Part shown: one piece after another, positions 17,882-25,983 of the stretch
Layout of the letters: the number at the start of each line of letters is the position of its first letter
Position numbering within the stretch: the first letter of the stretch is position 1
Assembly: GCA_040221055.1 (NCBI GenBank)
Contig: JAVJVN010000002.1
Coordinates: forward strand, 1 to 64,000
Source of the DNA: Rhodothermales bacterium
GTDB lineage: Bacteria; Bacteroidota; Rhodothermia; Rhodothermales; UBA10348
Direction of reading: 5' to 3'
Length of the DNA stretch: 64,000 nucleotides
Position numbers and translations under genes: made by a program
Notes under the pieces: generated by a model
What the model saw: only the letters and a program-made list of their open reading frames with translations
Told to the model about the DNA's origin: nothing
Database searches by the model: none

Positions 17882-18748
17882 TCAGAGCGTCCGCTTCACG
17901 GTCTCCCCGATGGCTGCCGGATTCAGGACGATGGTGGCGCCGGCGTCTTCCAGCGCTGCGAACTTGTCTTCAGCCGTTCCCTTGCCGCCCGAAATAATGG
18001 CGCCGGCATGACCCATCCGGCGCCCGGGAGGCGCGGTCCGTCCGGCAATGAATCCGAAGACGGGCTTGGTCATGTGGTCCTTGATAAAGGCCGCAGCTTC
18101 TTCCTCGGCCGTTCCACCGATTTCGCCGATCATCACGACGGCTTCCGTCTCATCATCGGCCTGGAACTTGCGCAGGATATCCACGAATCGGGAGCCGATG
18201 ACCGGGTCACCCCCAATGCCGACGGCCGTGGACTGGCCCAGTCCCTGCCGGGTCAACTGGTCAACCGCCTCGTAGGTAAGCGTACCGGAGCGCGATACCA
18301 CGCCAACCGAGCCAGGCTTGAAGATCATGGCCGGCATGATGCCCACCTTGGCCTGACCTGGTGTAAGCACACCTGGGCAGTTCGGACCAATCAGATCCGC
18401 GCCGACCTTCTTTATATAATGGTATACCGGAACCATGTCGCGGGGCGGGATGCCTTCCGTAATGCACACGATGGTCTGGATGCCCGCTTGTGCCGCTTCC
18501 AGGATGGCATCGGCCGCGAACGGCGGGGGCACGAAAATGATGGATGCGTTGGCCCCTTCCTGCTCGACCGCGTCGGCAACGGTATTGAAGACCGGCCTGT
18601 CCAGATGCTGCTGGCCGCCCTTGCCGGGCGTGACGCCACCGACAACGGTCGTACCGAATTCAATCATCTGCTCGGCGTGGAACGTACCCTCTTTTCCGGT
18701 GAATCCCTGGACGACGAGCCGGGTGTTCCGGTCAACAAGAATGCTCAT
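17882..18748 (-). CDS. sucD: Succinate-CoA ligase, alpha subunit
   Basis: The CoA-binding and phospho-histidine subunit of succinyl-CoA synthetase, which links succinyl-CoA hydrolysis to ATP or GTP formation in the TCA cycle. The 288 residues match the family. The N-terminal CoA-binding Rossmann motif is [14 protein letters not shown] (12-25). LIGPNCPGV is near 120, and [10 protein letters not shown] and [10 protein letters not shown] follow. The phosphorylated histidine lies in MGHAGAI (about His247). The beta subunit gene sucC is not adjacent, unlike in many bacteria. A consensus-like promoter lies upstream. Confidence 0.95.
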   Translation of the reverse strand: MSILVDRNTRLVVQGFTGKEGTFHAEQMIEFGTTVVGGVTPGKGGQQHLDRPVFNTVADAVEQEGANASIIFVPPPFAADAILEAAQAGIQTIVCITEGIPPRDMVPVYHYIKKVGADLIGPNCPGVLTPGQAKVGIMPAMIFKPGSVGVVSRSGTLTYEAVDQLTRQGLGQSTAVGIGGDPVIGSRFVDILRKFQADDETEAVVMIGEIGGTAEEEAAAFIKDHMTKPVFGFIAGRTAPPGRRMGHAGAIISGGKGTAEDKFAALEDAGATIVLNPAAIGETVKRTL

Positions 18749-18822
18749 GGCGACTGTATGGACAACGTGGACAAAACTGCGGGGCCGGCGAATTCAGGAA
18801 ATGCCGGTCAAGCCCCCATGTT

Positions 18823-18850
18823 AACATATGCGCTGCAACCCTTCTGTCAA
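18823..18850 (-). promoter_or_regulatory. Candidate promoter of sucD-engB
   Basis: On the minus strand TTGACA (18845-18850) and TATGTT (18823-18828) are separated by 16 bp. The predicted transcript would have a ~70-nt leader before the sucD ATG. Confidence 0.55.
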
Positions 18851-18901
18851 CACCGGGCGAATTCCGGGCGGGATGAGCAAAAACGTGCCGCGCGTCCGGA
18901 C

Positions 18902-19174
18902 TCAGTGCTGCGAGTGCTCGGTAGGCCTGGACGGCTCGGTCGGCCGGGGCTGCTCGGTTGACCGCGGCGTCGAATGCGGCGCCTGCTGCGGAGGCTGGAT
19001 CCGGTTTGGATGGTCATCCACATTGAACTCATTGCTGATTTCGCGCGTGGCGGATTTGAACTCCTTGATACCCTTGCCCAGACCGCGGGCAATCTCGGGA
19101 ATCCGCTTGGCTCCGAAAATCAGGAGAATGGCAAGAAATATGAGAACCAGTTCGAAAGGACCGAGGCTGCCCAT
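18902..19174 (-). CDS. tatA: Twin-arginine translocase subunit TatA/TatB family
   Basis: A 90-residue membrane protein of the Tat pathway, which exports folded proteins. It has the diagnostic N-terminal helix (residues ~5-20), the FGAKRIPEIARGLGKGIKEF hinge and amphipathic helix, and a Pro/Thr/Glu-rich tail. The short N-terminus (GPFELVLIFLAILLIFGAKR) fits TatA better than TatB. No tatC is in the window. It is transcribed away from add. Confidence 0.88.
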   Translation of the reverse strand: MGSLGPFELVLIFLAILLIFGAKRIPEIARGLGKGIKEFKSATREISNEFNVDDHPNRIQPPQQAPHSTPRSTEQPRPTEPSRPTEHSQH

Positions 19175-19263
19175 GACGGTAATGGATTGGATGGTGATTT
19201 ATCCGGATTGATGGAGAACACGGCGCGATCCCGCCTGTTCCATAGTCCCAAAAGAAGCACGAC

Positions 19264-20280
19264 ATGACCCGATCCGACATCCTGGCCTGGCCCAAGGCCG
19301 AACTCCACTCCCACTTCGACGGTGCCATGCGCCTGGAAACCATGCTGGACCTGGCCCGGAAGCTGGGCCGCATGTCCCTCCTGCCGGCAGATTCGGTGGA
19401 AGGGCTCCGCGAGAGCCTCCTGGGCGTGGATACGTCACAGAACCTGGAGGAATACCTGTCCTGGTTCAAGTACACCATCGGTCTCATGCAGGACGCCGCG
19501 ACCCTGGAGCGCGTGGCATTCGAAATGGCCGAGGACTTTGCCCGGGAAAACGTCCGTTGGCTGGAAGTCCGGTTCGGCCCCATCCTGCACACCGAGGAGG
19601 GCCTCTCCCTGGAGCAGGTGCTCGATGCCGTGTTGGCCGGTCTCCGCCGCGCCGAGCTCGAGTACGGCATCCAGTCCGGGATCATTGTCTGCGCGCTCCG
19701 CGACCGGTACGTGGACGCATCGGTCCGACAGGCCCAGGCGGCCGTTTCCCGTCGCAAACAGGGCGTTATCGGGTTCGATCTGGCAGGCGGCGAAGCCGGC
19801 AACCCGGCAAAACAACACCTGGCCGCGTTCTATCACGCCCGCAATCACCTCCTGAGCCTGACCGTCCATGCCGGCGAGTCCTGGGGGCCCGACTCCATCC
19901 GGCAGGCGCTGTTCTACTGTGGGGCCCACCGGATTGGCCACGGGATTACCGCGGTGCAGGATCCCGAGTTGGTGGAATACCTTGCGGCGCATCGGATACC
20001 GCTGGAAATCTGCCCCACGAGCAATGTGCAGACCCACGTAGTGGACTCCTACGAAACGCATCCCCTGAAAGACCTGTTGCGAGCGGGCGTACCGGTGTCC
20101 ATCAATACGGACAGTCGCCTGTTCAGCCATACATCGACGACCGATGAACTCTGGCTGGCGCACACGCGCTGCGGGCTCACGGAACAGGAAACCCGCCAGG
20201 TGGCCCGGGCCGCGTTCGACCACGCCTTCTTGCCGTGGGATCGGAAACAGGAGTTGATTGCCGGGCTCGACGACGTATGA
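19264..20280 (+). CDS. add: Adenosine deaminase
   Basis: A zinc amidohydrolase-like enzyme converting adenosine or deoxyadenosine to inosine forms, 338 residues. The metal site is visible as HSH in AELHSHFDG (His15, His17), VHAGE around residue 200, the HRIGHG motif, and NTD as the zinc-ligand Asp. The residue after that Asp is Ser (INTDSR) and not the Asp-Pro of the animal enzyme. Related bacterial deaminases with NTDNR are known. An aminodeoxyfutalosine deaminase belongs to the same fold, but the cell has the classical Men pathway, so the purine role is preferred. The stop overlaps the aroA start. Confidence 0.87.
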   Translation: MTRSDILAWPKAELHSHFDGAMRLETMLDLARKLGRMSLLPADSVEGLRESLLGVDTSQNLEEYLSWFKYTIGLMQDAATLERVAFEMAEDFARENVRWLEVRFGPILHTEEGLSLEQVLDAVLAGLRRAELEYGIQSGIIVCALRDRYVDASVRQAQAAVSRRKQGVIGFDLAGGEAGNPAKQHLAAFYHARNHLLSLTVHAGESWGPDSIRQALFYCGAHRIGHGITAVQDPELVEYLAAHRIPLEICPTSNVQTHVVDSYETHPLKDLLRAGVPVSINTDSRLFSHTSTTDELWLAHTRCGLTEQETRQVARAAFDHAFLPWDRKQELIAGLDDV

Positions 20281-21560
20281 GCACAAAAGACGATGTACGG
20301 ACCGTCCAACCAGCCGGGATGCTGTCCGGAACGGTGGACCTGCCTGCCGACAAATCCATTGCCCACCGGACCGCGCTGCTCTCGGCGCTCGCCGACGGAA
20401 CATCACGCATTGTGAATTACCCGGCGTCCGAGGATCCGCAGTCCACGCTGTCGTGCCTGCGTCAGCTCGGCGTTCGCGTGGAGCAGGAGGACGAGGCACT
20501 CCGGGTGGAGGGTGGTCGCCTTGCCGCGCCCGGCGCCCCGCTGGACTGCGGCAATTCCGGAACAACCATGCGCCTGCTGGCGGGTATCCTGTCCGGACAG
20601 CCGTTTCCGTCGGAATTGACGGGCGATGCGTCACTCTCCGCCCGTCCCATGGGACGGGTCATGGCCCCGCTCTCGGAAATGGGGGCCCGGATATCAGCCT
20701 CTGACGGGCGCGCCCCCCTCCACATCGCGCCCACCGATGCGCTCCACGGTATTGTATATCGACTGCCGGTGGCCAGCGCGCAGGTCAAATCGGCCGTGCT
20801 GCTGGCCGGGTTGTTCGCCGAGGGAGAAACGACCGTCATTGAACCCGTGGCCACGCGGGATCACACCGAACGGATGCTCGGATTGTCGTCGGTGGTCCTG
20901 GATGGGGAGCGCCACATTACCGTGGAAGGGGGCATGCGCATTGCACCCCGGCTCTGGACCGTGCCCCGTGATTTTTCCGCGGCCGCCTTCTTCATGGTGG
21001 CCGGAAGTATTGTGGAAAGCGGTTTGCTGAGGCTGCCCGGGACCGGGCTGAACCCGACGCGCACGGCCCTCCTGGACGTACTCCGGGCCATGGGTGCGGA
21101 TATCCGGATTGAAAATGAACGGACGACGGGCGGCGAGCCGATCGGGGACCTGGTGGTGCGCTCCGCTGCGCTGTCCGGGGTGCAGGTTTCCGGGCCGGTC
21201 ATCGCGAACATGATCGACGAATTGCCGGTGCTTGCGCTGGCCGCCGCTTGCGCGGACGGGGTCTCGGAAATCCGGGGTGCCGGCGAACTCCGGCACAAGG
21301 AGACGGACCGGATTGCCGCCGTGGCAGACGGTCTTCGGGCGCTCGGCGCCCGCGTCACCGAACACGAGGATGGTTGGACCATCCAGGGCGGCGGCCGCCT
21401 CACGGGTGGCCGGGTAGACGCCTTCGGCGATCACCGGATTGCCATGACCATGGGGGTGGCCGGCCTGGTGGCATCGGGACCGGTGCACGTGCACGGCGCC
21501 AGCGTGGCCGCGGTGTCGTTTCCGACGTTCTGGGAAGACCTGGCGCGGATTTCGGGATAA
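20277..21560 (+). CDS. aroA: 3-phosphoshikimate 1-carboxyvinyltransferase (EPSP synthase)
   Basis: Transfers the enolpyruvyl group of PEP to shikimate-3-phosphate, the sixth step of the chorismate pathway and the target class of glyphosate. The 427-residue protein is reached from the ATG at 20277, which overlaps the add stop (ATGA). Motifs visible: ADKSIAHR near residue 25, DCGNSGTTMRLLAG near 95, ARPMGR, SAQVKSAVLLAGL, and near the C-terminus KETDRIAAVADGLRALG and FGDHRIAMT. The gene is tail-to-tail with atl, leaving one base between the stops. Confidence 0.95.
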   Translation: MSTKDDVRTVQPAGMLSGTVDLPADKSIAHRTALLSALADGTSRIVNYPASEDPQSTLSCLRQLGVRVEQEDEALRVEGGRLAAPGAPLDCGNSGTTMRLLAGILSGQPFPSELTGDASLSARPMGRVMAPLSEMGARISASDGRAPLHIAPTDALHGIVYRLPVASAQVKSAVLLAGLFAEGETTVIEPVATRDHTERMLGLSSVVLDGERHITVEGGMRIAPRLWTVPRDFSAAAFFMVAGSIVESGLLRLPGTGLNPTRTALLDVLRAMGADIRIENERTTGGEPIGDLVVRSAALSGVQVSGPVIANMIDELPVLALAAACADGVSEIRGAGELRHKETDRIAAVADGLRALGARVTEHEDGWTIQGGGRLTGGRVDAFGDHRIAMTMGVAGLVASGPVHVHGASVAAVSFPTFWEDLARISG

Positions 21561-21561
21561 G

Positions 21562-21873
21562 CTACTCGGGTATCCAGAGGTGACGCTCCAGATCCACCAC
21601 GCCGTCCTCAATGAAGTGGACCCCCTCTCCCCGCAAGCGTTCTTCCATGACGTGGGGGGTCTCGAAGTGGCGTCGGCCGGTGAGTCCCCCGTTCCGGTTC
21701 ACCACGCGATGCGCCGGCAACCCGGTACCTGAGGACGCATTGAGCGCCCACCCGACGGCACGCGCGGCTTGCTTCGAGCCCAGGAACGCGGCGATGTGGC
21801 CGTAGGTGGTGACGCGTCCATGCGGAATCCGCGCCACCACCTGCCACACACGATCAAAGAAATCCTCGGCCAT
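21562..21873 (-). CDS. Alkyltransferase-like protein (MGMT family without catalytic Cys)
   Basis: A 103-residue protein of the O6-alkylguanine-DNA alkyltransferase fold. In true repair enzymes the active site is PCHR. Here it is PAHR (residues 53-56), so the alkyl-accepting cysteine is missing. The DNA-binding helix-turn-helix (YGHIAAFLG, RAVGWAL) and the following RVVNRNGGLTG remain. This is the pattern of Atl proteins, which bind alkylated bases and hand them to nucleotide excision repair. The ATG at 21873 gives the usual compact Atl length; the frame extends further upstream without homology. Confidence 0.85.
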   Translation of the reverse strand: MAEDFFDRVWQVVARIPHGRVTTYGHIAAFLGSKQAARAVGWALNASSGTGLPAHRVVNRNGGLTGRRHFETPHVMEERLRGEGVHFIEDGVVDLERHLWIPE

Positions 21874-21910
21874 AGATGTGGATACGGGAGGACTGGAAGG
21901 CGGTTGAGGC

Positions 21911-22747
21911 CTACTGGTTGCCCAGGATGATCGGCAGCCCGTTGCCGCCACTTCCGATGACCACCGTCTTGGCATTCGTGCTGGTGGCCAACTGCTGAGT
22001 GGCCTCAATGCCCTTGAACTGAAGGAAGCGGTCCGACAGGCTGGCCGTGATAATCCGCTGGTACTCGGCCTGTCCGGTGGCTTCAATCTGCTTCCGCTCA
22101 GCCTCCAGGCGTTCTTTCTGGATGGTGAATTGGTAGCGTTCCGCCTCCTGCTCTTCCTTCAGCTTGTTCTCGATGGCTCCCCGGATTTGCTCGGGCAGGA
22201 TGATGTCCCGGACCAGCACGGCATCCACGGTCACGTATTCGGACTCGACGGCGTTCCGGACCTGCTCGAAAATGGATTCCTGCAATTCCGTCCGTCGCGT
22301 CGAGTACAATTCTTCCGGAGTGTACTGGCCGACAATCTGACGAACGGAGCTGCGAAGCTCCGGCTGCACCAGCTTCCGGAAATAATCGGTGCCATAGGTT
22401 ACATGGAGGTTGGCCAACTGGTCGGACTTCGGGCGCCAGCGGATGGAGGCGTCCATGCCGATGGAAAGGCCGTTCGACGACAGCGCGTTGATGTCCTCGA
22501 GTTGCTCCTGGACGCGCAGGTCATAGCGGATGAGCGTGACCCAGGGTGCATGCAACTGGATGCCTTCACCGTACAGCTTCTCGAGGTCGGTCCCTCCGAA
22601 AATGCTGTATTTGACCGCACCTTCCCCGGACGAGATGGAGGTGGTCATGCATCCACCGGCCAGGGCGACAATCATGAGAAAGCCAAAGATGGCTATTCCG
22701 AGCCGCGCCGCGGCCCGGCTGACGTTGGGGTATTGGTTCGCTGCCAT
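21911..22747 (-). CDS. Prohibitin/SPFH-domain membrane protein
   Basis: A 278-residue SPFH (stomatin/prohibitin/flotillin/HflK) family protein. An N-terminal membrane helix (~15-33, ending ALAGGC, a borderline lipobox) is followed by the SPFH domain (~40-190, with VKYSIFGGTDLEKLYGEGI and RWRPKSDQL). A charged coiled coil (~190-230, KLKEEQEAERYQFTIQKERL) leads into an Ala/Gln-rich oligomerisation tail. Such proteins form rings on membranes and often modulate FtsH-type proteases. Partners are not in the window. It is divergent from murB. Confidence 0.85.
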   Translation of the reverse strand: MAANQYPNVSRAAARLGIAIFGFLMIVALAGGCMTTSISSGEGAVKYSIFGGTDLEKLYGEGIQLHAPWVTLIRYDLRVQEQLEDINALSSNGLSIGMDASIRWRPKSDQLANLHVTYGTDYFRKLVQPELRSSVRQIVGQYTPEELYSTRRTELQESIFEQVRNAVESEYVTVDAVLVRDIILPEQIRGAIENKLKEEQEAERYQFTIQKERLEAERKQIEATGQAEYQRIITASLSDRFLQFKGIEATQQLATSTNAKTVVIGSGGNGLPIILGNQ

Positions 22748-22782
22748 TTCTTCTGTTGGAGGTTGGGTGTGGGGTATATTGG

Positions 22783-23817
22783 ATGAACAACCGTTTACTT
22801 TGCGAACTGTTGCCTCGTGTCACGATTACGCACGCCCGAACTTCCGATCCATTGAAACCGATCGATCGCCTGCATACCGAATTGACGACCCGGTTGGGGC
22901 CGGGTCGCGTCCTTCGGGACGTCGTCCTGGCCCCGTACACCACGTTCCGGATAGGCGGTCCGGCCCGGCTGTTCGTGGAAGCGGGCTCGGCGGTCGAACT
23001 GGCGGACATCCTGAGGATCGCCCGGACGTCCGCGGTTCCCCATTTCCTGCTGGGACTCGGCGCGAACATTCTGGTGGGCGACGGCGGCTACGACGGACTG
23101 GTGGTCCGCAACCGCGCCGCGGCATTCAGCCTGGACGACGGCCAAGGTCCGGAGGCTGGCCTGCTTACGGCTGAAAGCGGGGCCATCGTCTGGCCGGACA
23201 TCATCCAGGCCACGGTTGCGGCGGGTTGGTCCGGCCTTGAGCATTTTGCGGGCATTCCGTCCACCATCGGCGGCGCATTGTGGCAGAACCTGCACTTCCT
23301 GTCGCCGGCCCCGGAGCGGGAGCGGACCATGTTCATCGAGGAAGTGGTGACCGGAGCCCTCCTGCTTGGCGAGGATGGTGTGGAGCGGCATGTGGACCGG
23401 GACTGGTTCCGTTTCGGATATGACTGGTCCACCCTGCATGAAACCGACGACATCGTGCTCAGCGCATCCTTCCAACTCCGGAAATCCACACCGGAGCGGA
23501 TGGATCGGATTGTCCGCGAGAATCTGGCGTGGCGGGCCGAGCGGCATCCGCCGCTCGATACCGAGCCCAGCGCCGGATCCATTTTCCAGAAAATCGAAGG
23601 CATTGGCGCGGGCCGCCTGATCGACGAGTGCGGACTGAAGGGCACACGCGTGGGCGGTGCGGAAATCACCACGCGTCACGCCAATATCATGATCAACCGG
23701 GGAGGCGCTACGGCACGGGATGTCCGGGAGCTCATAGACCACGTGATTGCAACGGTCGAGGAGCGGACGGGACACGTCCTGACCCCTGAAATCGCCTTTG
23801 TGGGGACGTTCACATGA
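22783..23817 (+). CDS. murB: UDP-N-acetylmuramate dehydrogenase (MurB)
   Basis: FAD-dependent reduction of UDP-GlcNAc-enolpyruvate to UDP-MurNAc in peptidoglycan synthesis. The 344-residue protein shows the TTFRIGGPARL start of the FAD domain, GLGANILVGDGGYDGLVVRN, IPSTIGGALWQNLHF, the catalytic serine in EPSAGSIFQK, LIDECGLKGTRVGGAEI, and the C-terminal Glu region PEIAFVG. A TTG start at 22756 also fits the frame. The ATG lies only 2 bp after a TATATT box, so if that is the -10 the real start may be internal (for example 22852). The stop overlaps ccmB. Confidence 0.92.
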   Translation: MNNRLLCELLPRVTITHARTSDPLKPIDRLHTELTTRLGPGRVLRDVVLAPYTTFRIGGPARLFVEAGSAVELADILRIARTSAVPHFLLGLGANILVGDGGYDGLVVRNRAAAFSLDDGQGPEAGLLTAESGAIVWPDIIQATVAAGWSGLEHFAGIPSTIGGALWQNLHFLSPAPERERTMFIEEVVTGALLLGEDGVERHVDRDWFRFGYDWSTLHETDDIVLSASFQLRKSTPERMDRIVRENLAWRAERHPPLDTEPSAGSIFQKIEGIGAGRLIDECGLKGTRVGGAEITTRHANIMINRGGATARDVRELIDHVIATVEERTGHVLTPEIAFVGTFT

Positions 23818-24488
23818 TGAACTGGCTGCGCGGATGTTGGGCGGTGTTCCTGAAGGATGCGCGCCTGGAGTGGCGAAACCGGTTCGCCGTGAACCTGCTG
23901 TTCATGTTCGTTCTGTCGTCGCTGCTCCTGATTGCGTTCTCTCTGGGACGCGAGGCGGTAGGACCCCGCGTGGAAGTGGCCCTGTTGTGGATGGTCATCC
24001 TGTTCTCGGCTGCGCTGGGCCTGGGCCGTTCCTTCGTGGCCGAGGAGGAACAGGGGACCGTGATGTTGCTGCAACTGAACCTGCACGGGAGCCAGGTGCT
24101 GGCGGGCAAGATGCTGTTCAACTTCCTGCTGCTCATGGCCGTGAACCTGACGGCCCTCGTCGTCATGCGCTTCCTGCTCACATTGTCCATTGAGGACACG
24201 GGCTTGTTGCTGGCCACGCTCGCCCTGGGCTCACTCGGTCTCGCGGCAGCGACAACCATGCTGGCAGCCATCATTGCGCGCGCATCGGCCAGCGGCCCCC
24301 TCCTGCCCGTGCTGCTGTTTCCCATGTTGGCCCCCCTCCTGCTGTCGGTGGTGCGGGCCTCCCGGCACGCACTCGAAGGAGGTCTCGGGTGGAGCGCATC
24401 GGGAAACGATCTCATAACGCTTGTGGCCTTTGCCGGCGTGGTCACAACGGCCGCCTTCATGCTGTTCGAACACGTGTGGACGGATTAG
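23814..24488 (+). CDS. ccmB: Cytochrome c maturation haem exporter subunit CcmB
   Basis: A 224-residue polytopic permease of the CcmABCD complex that releases haem-loaded CcmE for c-type cytochrome assembly. Six hydrophobic helices are visible, as is the LGLGRSFVAEEEQGT segment typical of CcmB after the second helix. The start ATGATG overlaps the murB stop. The ATPase subunit CcmA is not next to it and must be encoded elsewhere. Confidence 0.9.
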   Translation: MMNWLRGCWAVFLKDARLEWRNRFAVNLLFMFVLSSLLLIAFSLGREAVGPRVEVALLWMVILFSAALGLGRSFVAEEEQGTVMLLQLNLHGSQVLAGKMLFNFLLLMAVNLTALVVMRFLLTLSIEDTGLLLATLALGSLGLAAATTMLAAIIARASASGPLLPVLLFPMLAPLLLSVVRASRHALEGGLGWSASGNDLITLVAFAGVVTTAAFMLFEHVWTD

Positions 24489-24500
24489 GAAAAACTTGAC

Positions 24501-24529
24501 TTGTGTAACGGTCTCCGGGCCGGTAAAAT
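24501..24529 (+). promoter_or_regulatory. Possible promoter of ccmC
   Basis: TTGTGT (24501-24506) and TAAAAT (24524-24529) are separated by 17 bp in the 50-bp gap before ccmC. The implied transcript starts almost at the ATG (24539), so this is a weak call. Confidence 0.35.
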
Positions 24530-24538
24530 ACCAGCATC

Positions 24539-25225
24539 ATGTCACGCACGTACAGCATCATTCGTAACGGAGTCTTCGCCTGGCTGACCCTGGTCATCCT
24601 GGGTGGATTCCTGCTGAGCATCCCGAAAATCAACATCCTGGAGCACACGGCACGGAACCTGTATTTCCACGTGCCCATGTGGTTCACCATGATGGCCGCT
24701 GTGGGGGTGTCGGCGTGGCATTCCGTGCGTTACCTGCAGACCGGGCATCCGCTGCGTGACATCCGGGCCCTCCAGGCCGCGCGGATAGCGACCCTGTTCG
24801 GGATCCTGGGTCTGACCACCGGCATCATTTGGGCCCGGTTCACGTGGTACGTGGGCACGAACGTGTGGTGGAATTTCGATCCCAGGCAGACGATGGCCGC
24901 CCTCCAGCTGCTCATTTACGGGGCGTATTTCGTCCTCCGGTCGGCCTTCGACGACCCGGTGAAACGCGCCCGGATTTCGGCGGTCTACAATGTTTTTGCG
25001 GCCGTGACCGTACCCTTCCTGCTCTACGTGTTGCCCCGCCAGATGGCCAGCCTGCATCCGGGCGCCGACGGAAATCCGGCGTTCTCGGACATCACGGCGC
25101 CGGTCATGCGTCTGGTCTTCTATCCGGCCGTCATCGGCTTCATCGGCCTGTTCTGGGTGCTGTACACGCAGCGCGTGCGGGTGGCCGTGCTGAAAAACCG
25201 ACTCACGGCCGATCCTGAGCTGTAA
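24539..25225 (+). CDS. ccmC: Cytochrome c maturation haem-handling protein CcmC
   Basis: A 228-residue membrane protein of the haem-handling family that presents haem to CcmE. About six transmembrane helices are visible. The family tryptophan-rich loop reads TNVWWNFDPRQT, in the place of the WGTWWxWD motif. Histidines flank it, as in NLYFHVPMWF near residue 42 and a second in the later loop. It follows ccmB by 50 bp. Confidence 0.9.
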   Translation: MSRTYSIIRNGVFAWLTLVILGGFLLSIPKINILEHTARNLYFHVPMWFTMMAAVGVSAWHSVRYLQTGHPLRDIRALQAARIATLFGILGLTTGIIWARFTWYVGTNVWWNFDPRQTMAALQLLIYGAYFVLRSAFDDPVKRARISAVYNVFAAVTVPFLLYVLPRQMASLHPGADGNPAFSDITAPVMRLVFYPAVIGFIGLFWVLYTQRVRVAVLKNRLTADPEL

Positions 25226-25251
25226 CCCTGCCCGACACCAACCCTGACGCC

Positions 25252-25506
25252 ATGAACGAATCCGATACCCTGCAAGCCGTCCAGTCCACGGCCTATGACA
25301 GCATCTGGGCGGCCACGGACATCCCGACCAAACCGCCAACCCCGCTGGAACAAGTCATGCTGTCCGATGACAAGATCCTTGTGGTACTGGCCGTGGTGCT
25401 CCTCATCTGGATCGGAATCGTATTCATGATCTGGCGAACGGACCGTCGCATTGCGGAGTTGGAACGGACCGTCGATTCGCACATTGGAAACGAAGAACCC
25501 CTTTAA
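25252..25506 (+). CDS. ccmD: Small CcmD-family membrane protein
   Basis: An 84-residue protein with one central helix (about 42-60, KILVVLAVVLLIWIGIVFMI), followed by a charged RTDRRIAELE cytoplasmic tail. This is the layout of CcmD-family proteins of Bacteroidota. It lies between ccmC and ccmE, its normal position. CcmD is thought to help release holo-CcmE from the CcmABC complex. Confidence 0.75.
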   Translation: MNESDTLQAVQSTAYDSIWAATDIPTKPPTPLEQVMLSDDKILVVLAVVLLIWIGIVFMIWRTDRRIAELERTVDSHIGNEEPL

Positions 25507-25536
25507 ACGGCGGTCCAACGCCCACTGCCCAGCGCC

Positions 25537-25926
25537 ATGAACGTCAAAAGCATTGCAGGATTCGTCCTCATCATCGGCTTCACCTCCCTCCTGCTCATGA
25601 ATTTCGGCAGTTCCGTGGGAGGATACATGAATTTCGAACAGGCCGAGGCGGCCGACGCCAAGGCCCACGTCGTGGGCATGTGGATTGAACCCGAGGCCGT
25701 GCGTTACAATGCGCAGACGAACATTTTCACGTTCCGCATGAAGGACGAAGCAGGCAACGTGCGCACCGTCCGCTATGCGAATCCGAAACCGGCCAATTTC
25801 GAGGATGCCGAGCAGGTAGTCATAGAAGGTCGTCCGGGCGAAAATGGCGAGTTCATCGCCGAGACCATTCTGGTCAAGTGCCCGTCGAAGTACAACGACC
25901 AGACGGCCCTGCAGACCGCCGGCTAG
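25537..25926 (+). CDS. ccmE: Cytochrome c maturation haem chaperone CcmE, CxxxY variant
   Basis: A 129-residue periplasmic haem chaperone with an N-terminal anchor (5-23) and an OB-fold. The usual haem-binding segment is HxxxY. Here the corresponding site reads CPSKY (Cys115, Tyr119), so the covalent haem-binding histidine is replaced by cysteine. CxxxY CcmE proteins are known from archaea and Desulfovibrio-type systems. The rest, with FTFRMKDEAGN and VVIEGRPGENGEFIAETILVKC, matches CcmE. It ends the ccm run and faces mgtE tail to tail. Confidence 0.85.
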   Translation: MNVKSIAGFVLIIGFTSLLLMNFGSSVGGYMNFEQAEAADAKAHVVGMWIEPEAVRYNAQTNIFTFRMKDEAGNVRTVRYANPKPANFEDAEQVVIEGRPGENGEFIAETILVKCPSKYNDQTALQTAG

Positions 25927-25983
25927 AAGGCTATTGAAGAAGTGGAGGGCCCCTCGATTGCTTGAACGGCAGGGTTGAGCCCC

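Noticed and set aside
19264-20280. Aminodeoxyfutalosine deaminase instead of adenosine deaminase
   Set aside because: The window encodes the full classical chorismate-isochorismate menaquinone pathway, so the futalosine route is unlikely to be used.
24495-24529. TTGACT at 24497 as the -35 of ccmC
   Set aside because: The spacing to TAAAAT is 22 bp, too long; the TTGTGT box at 17 bp is the better partner and is itself weak.
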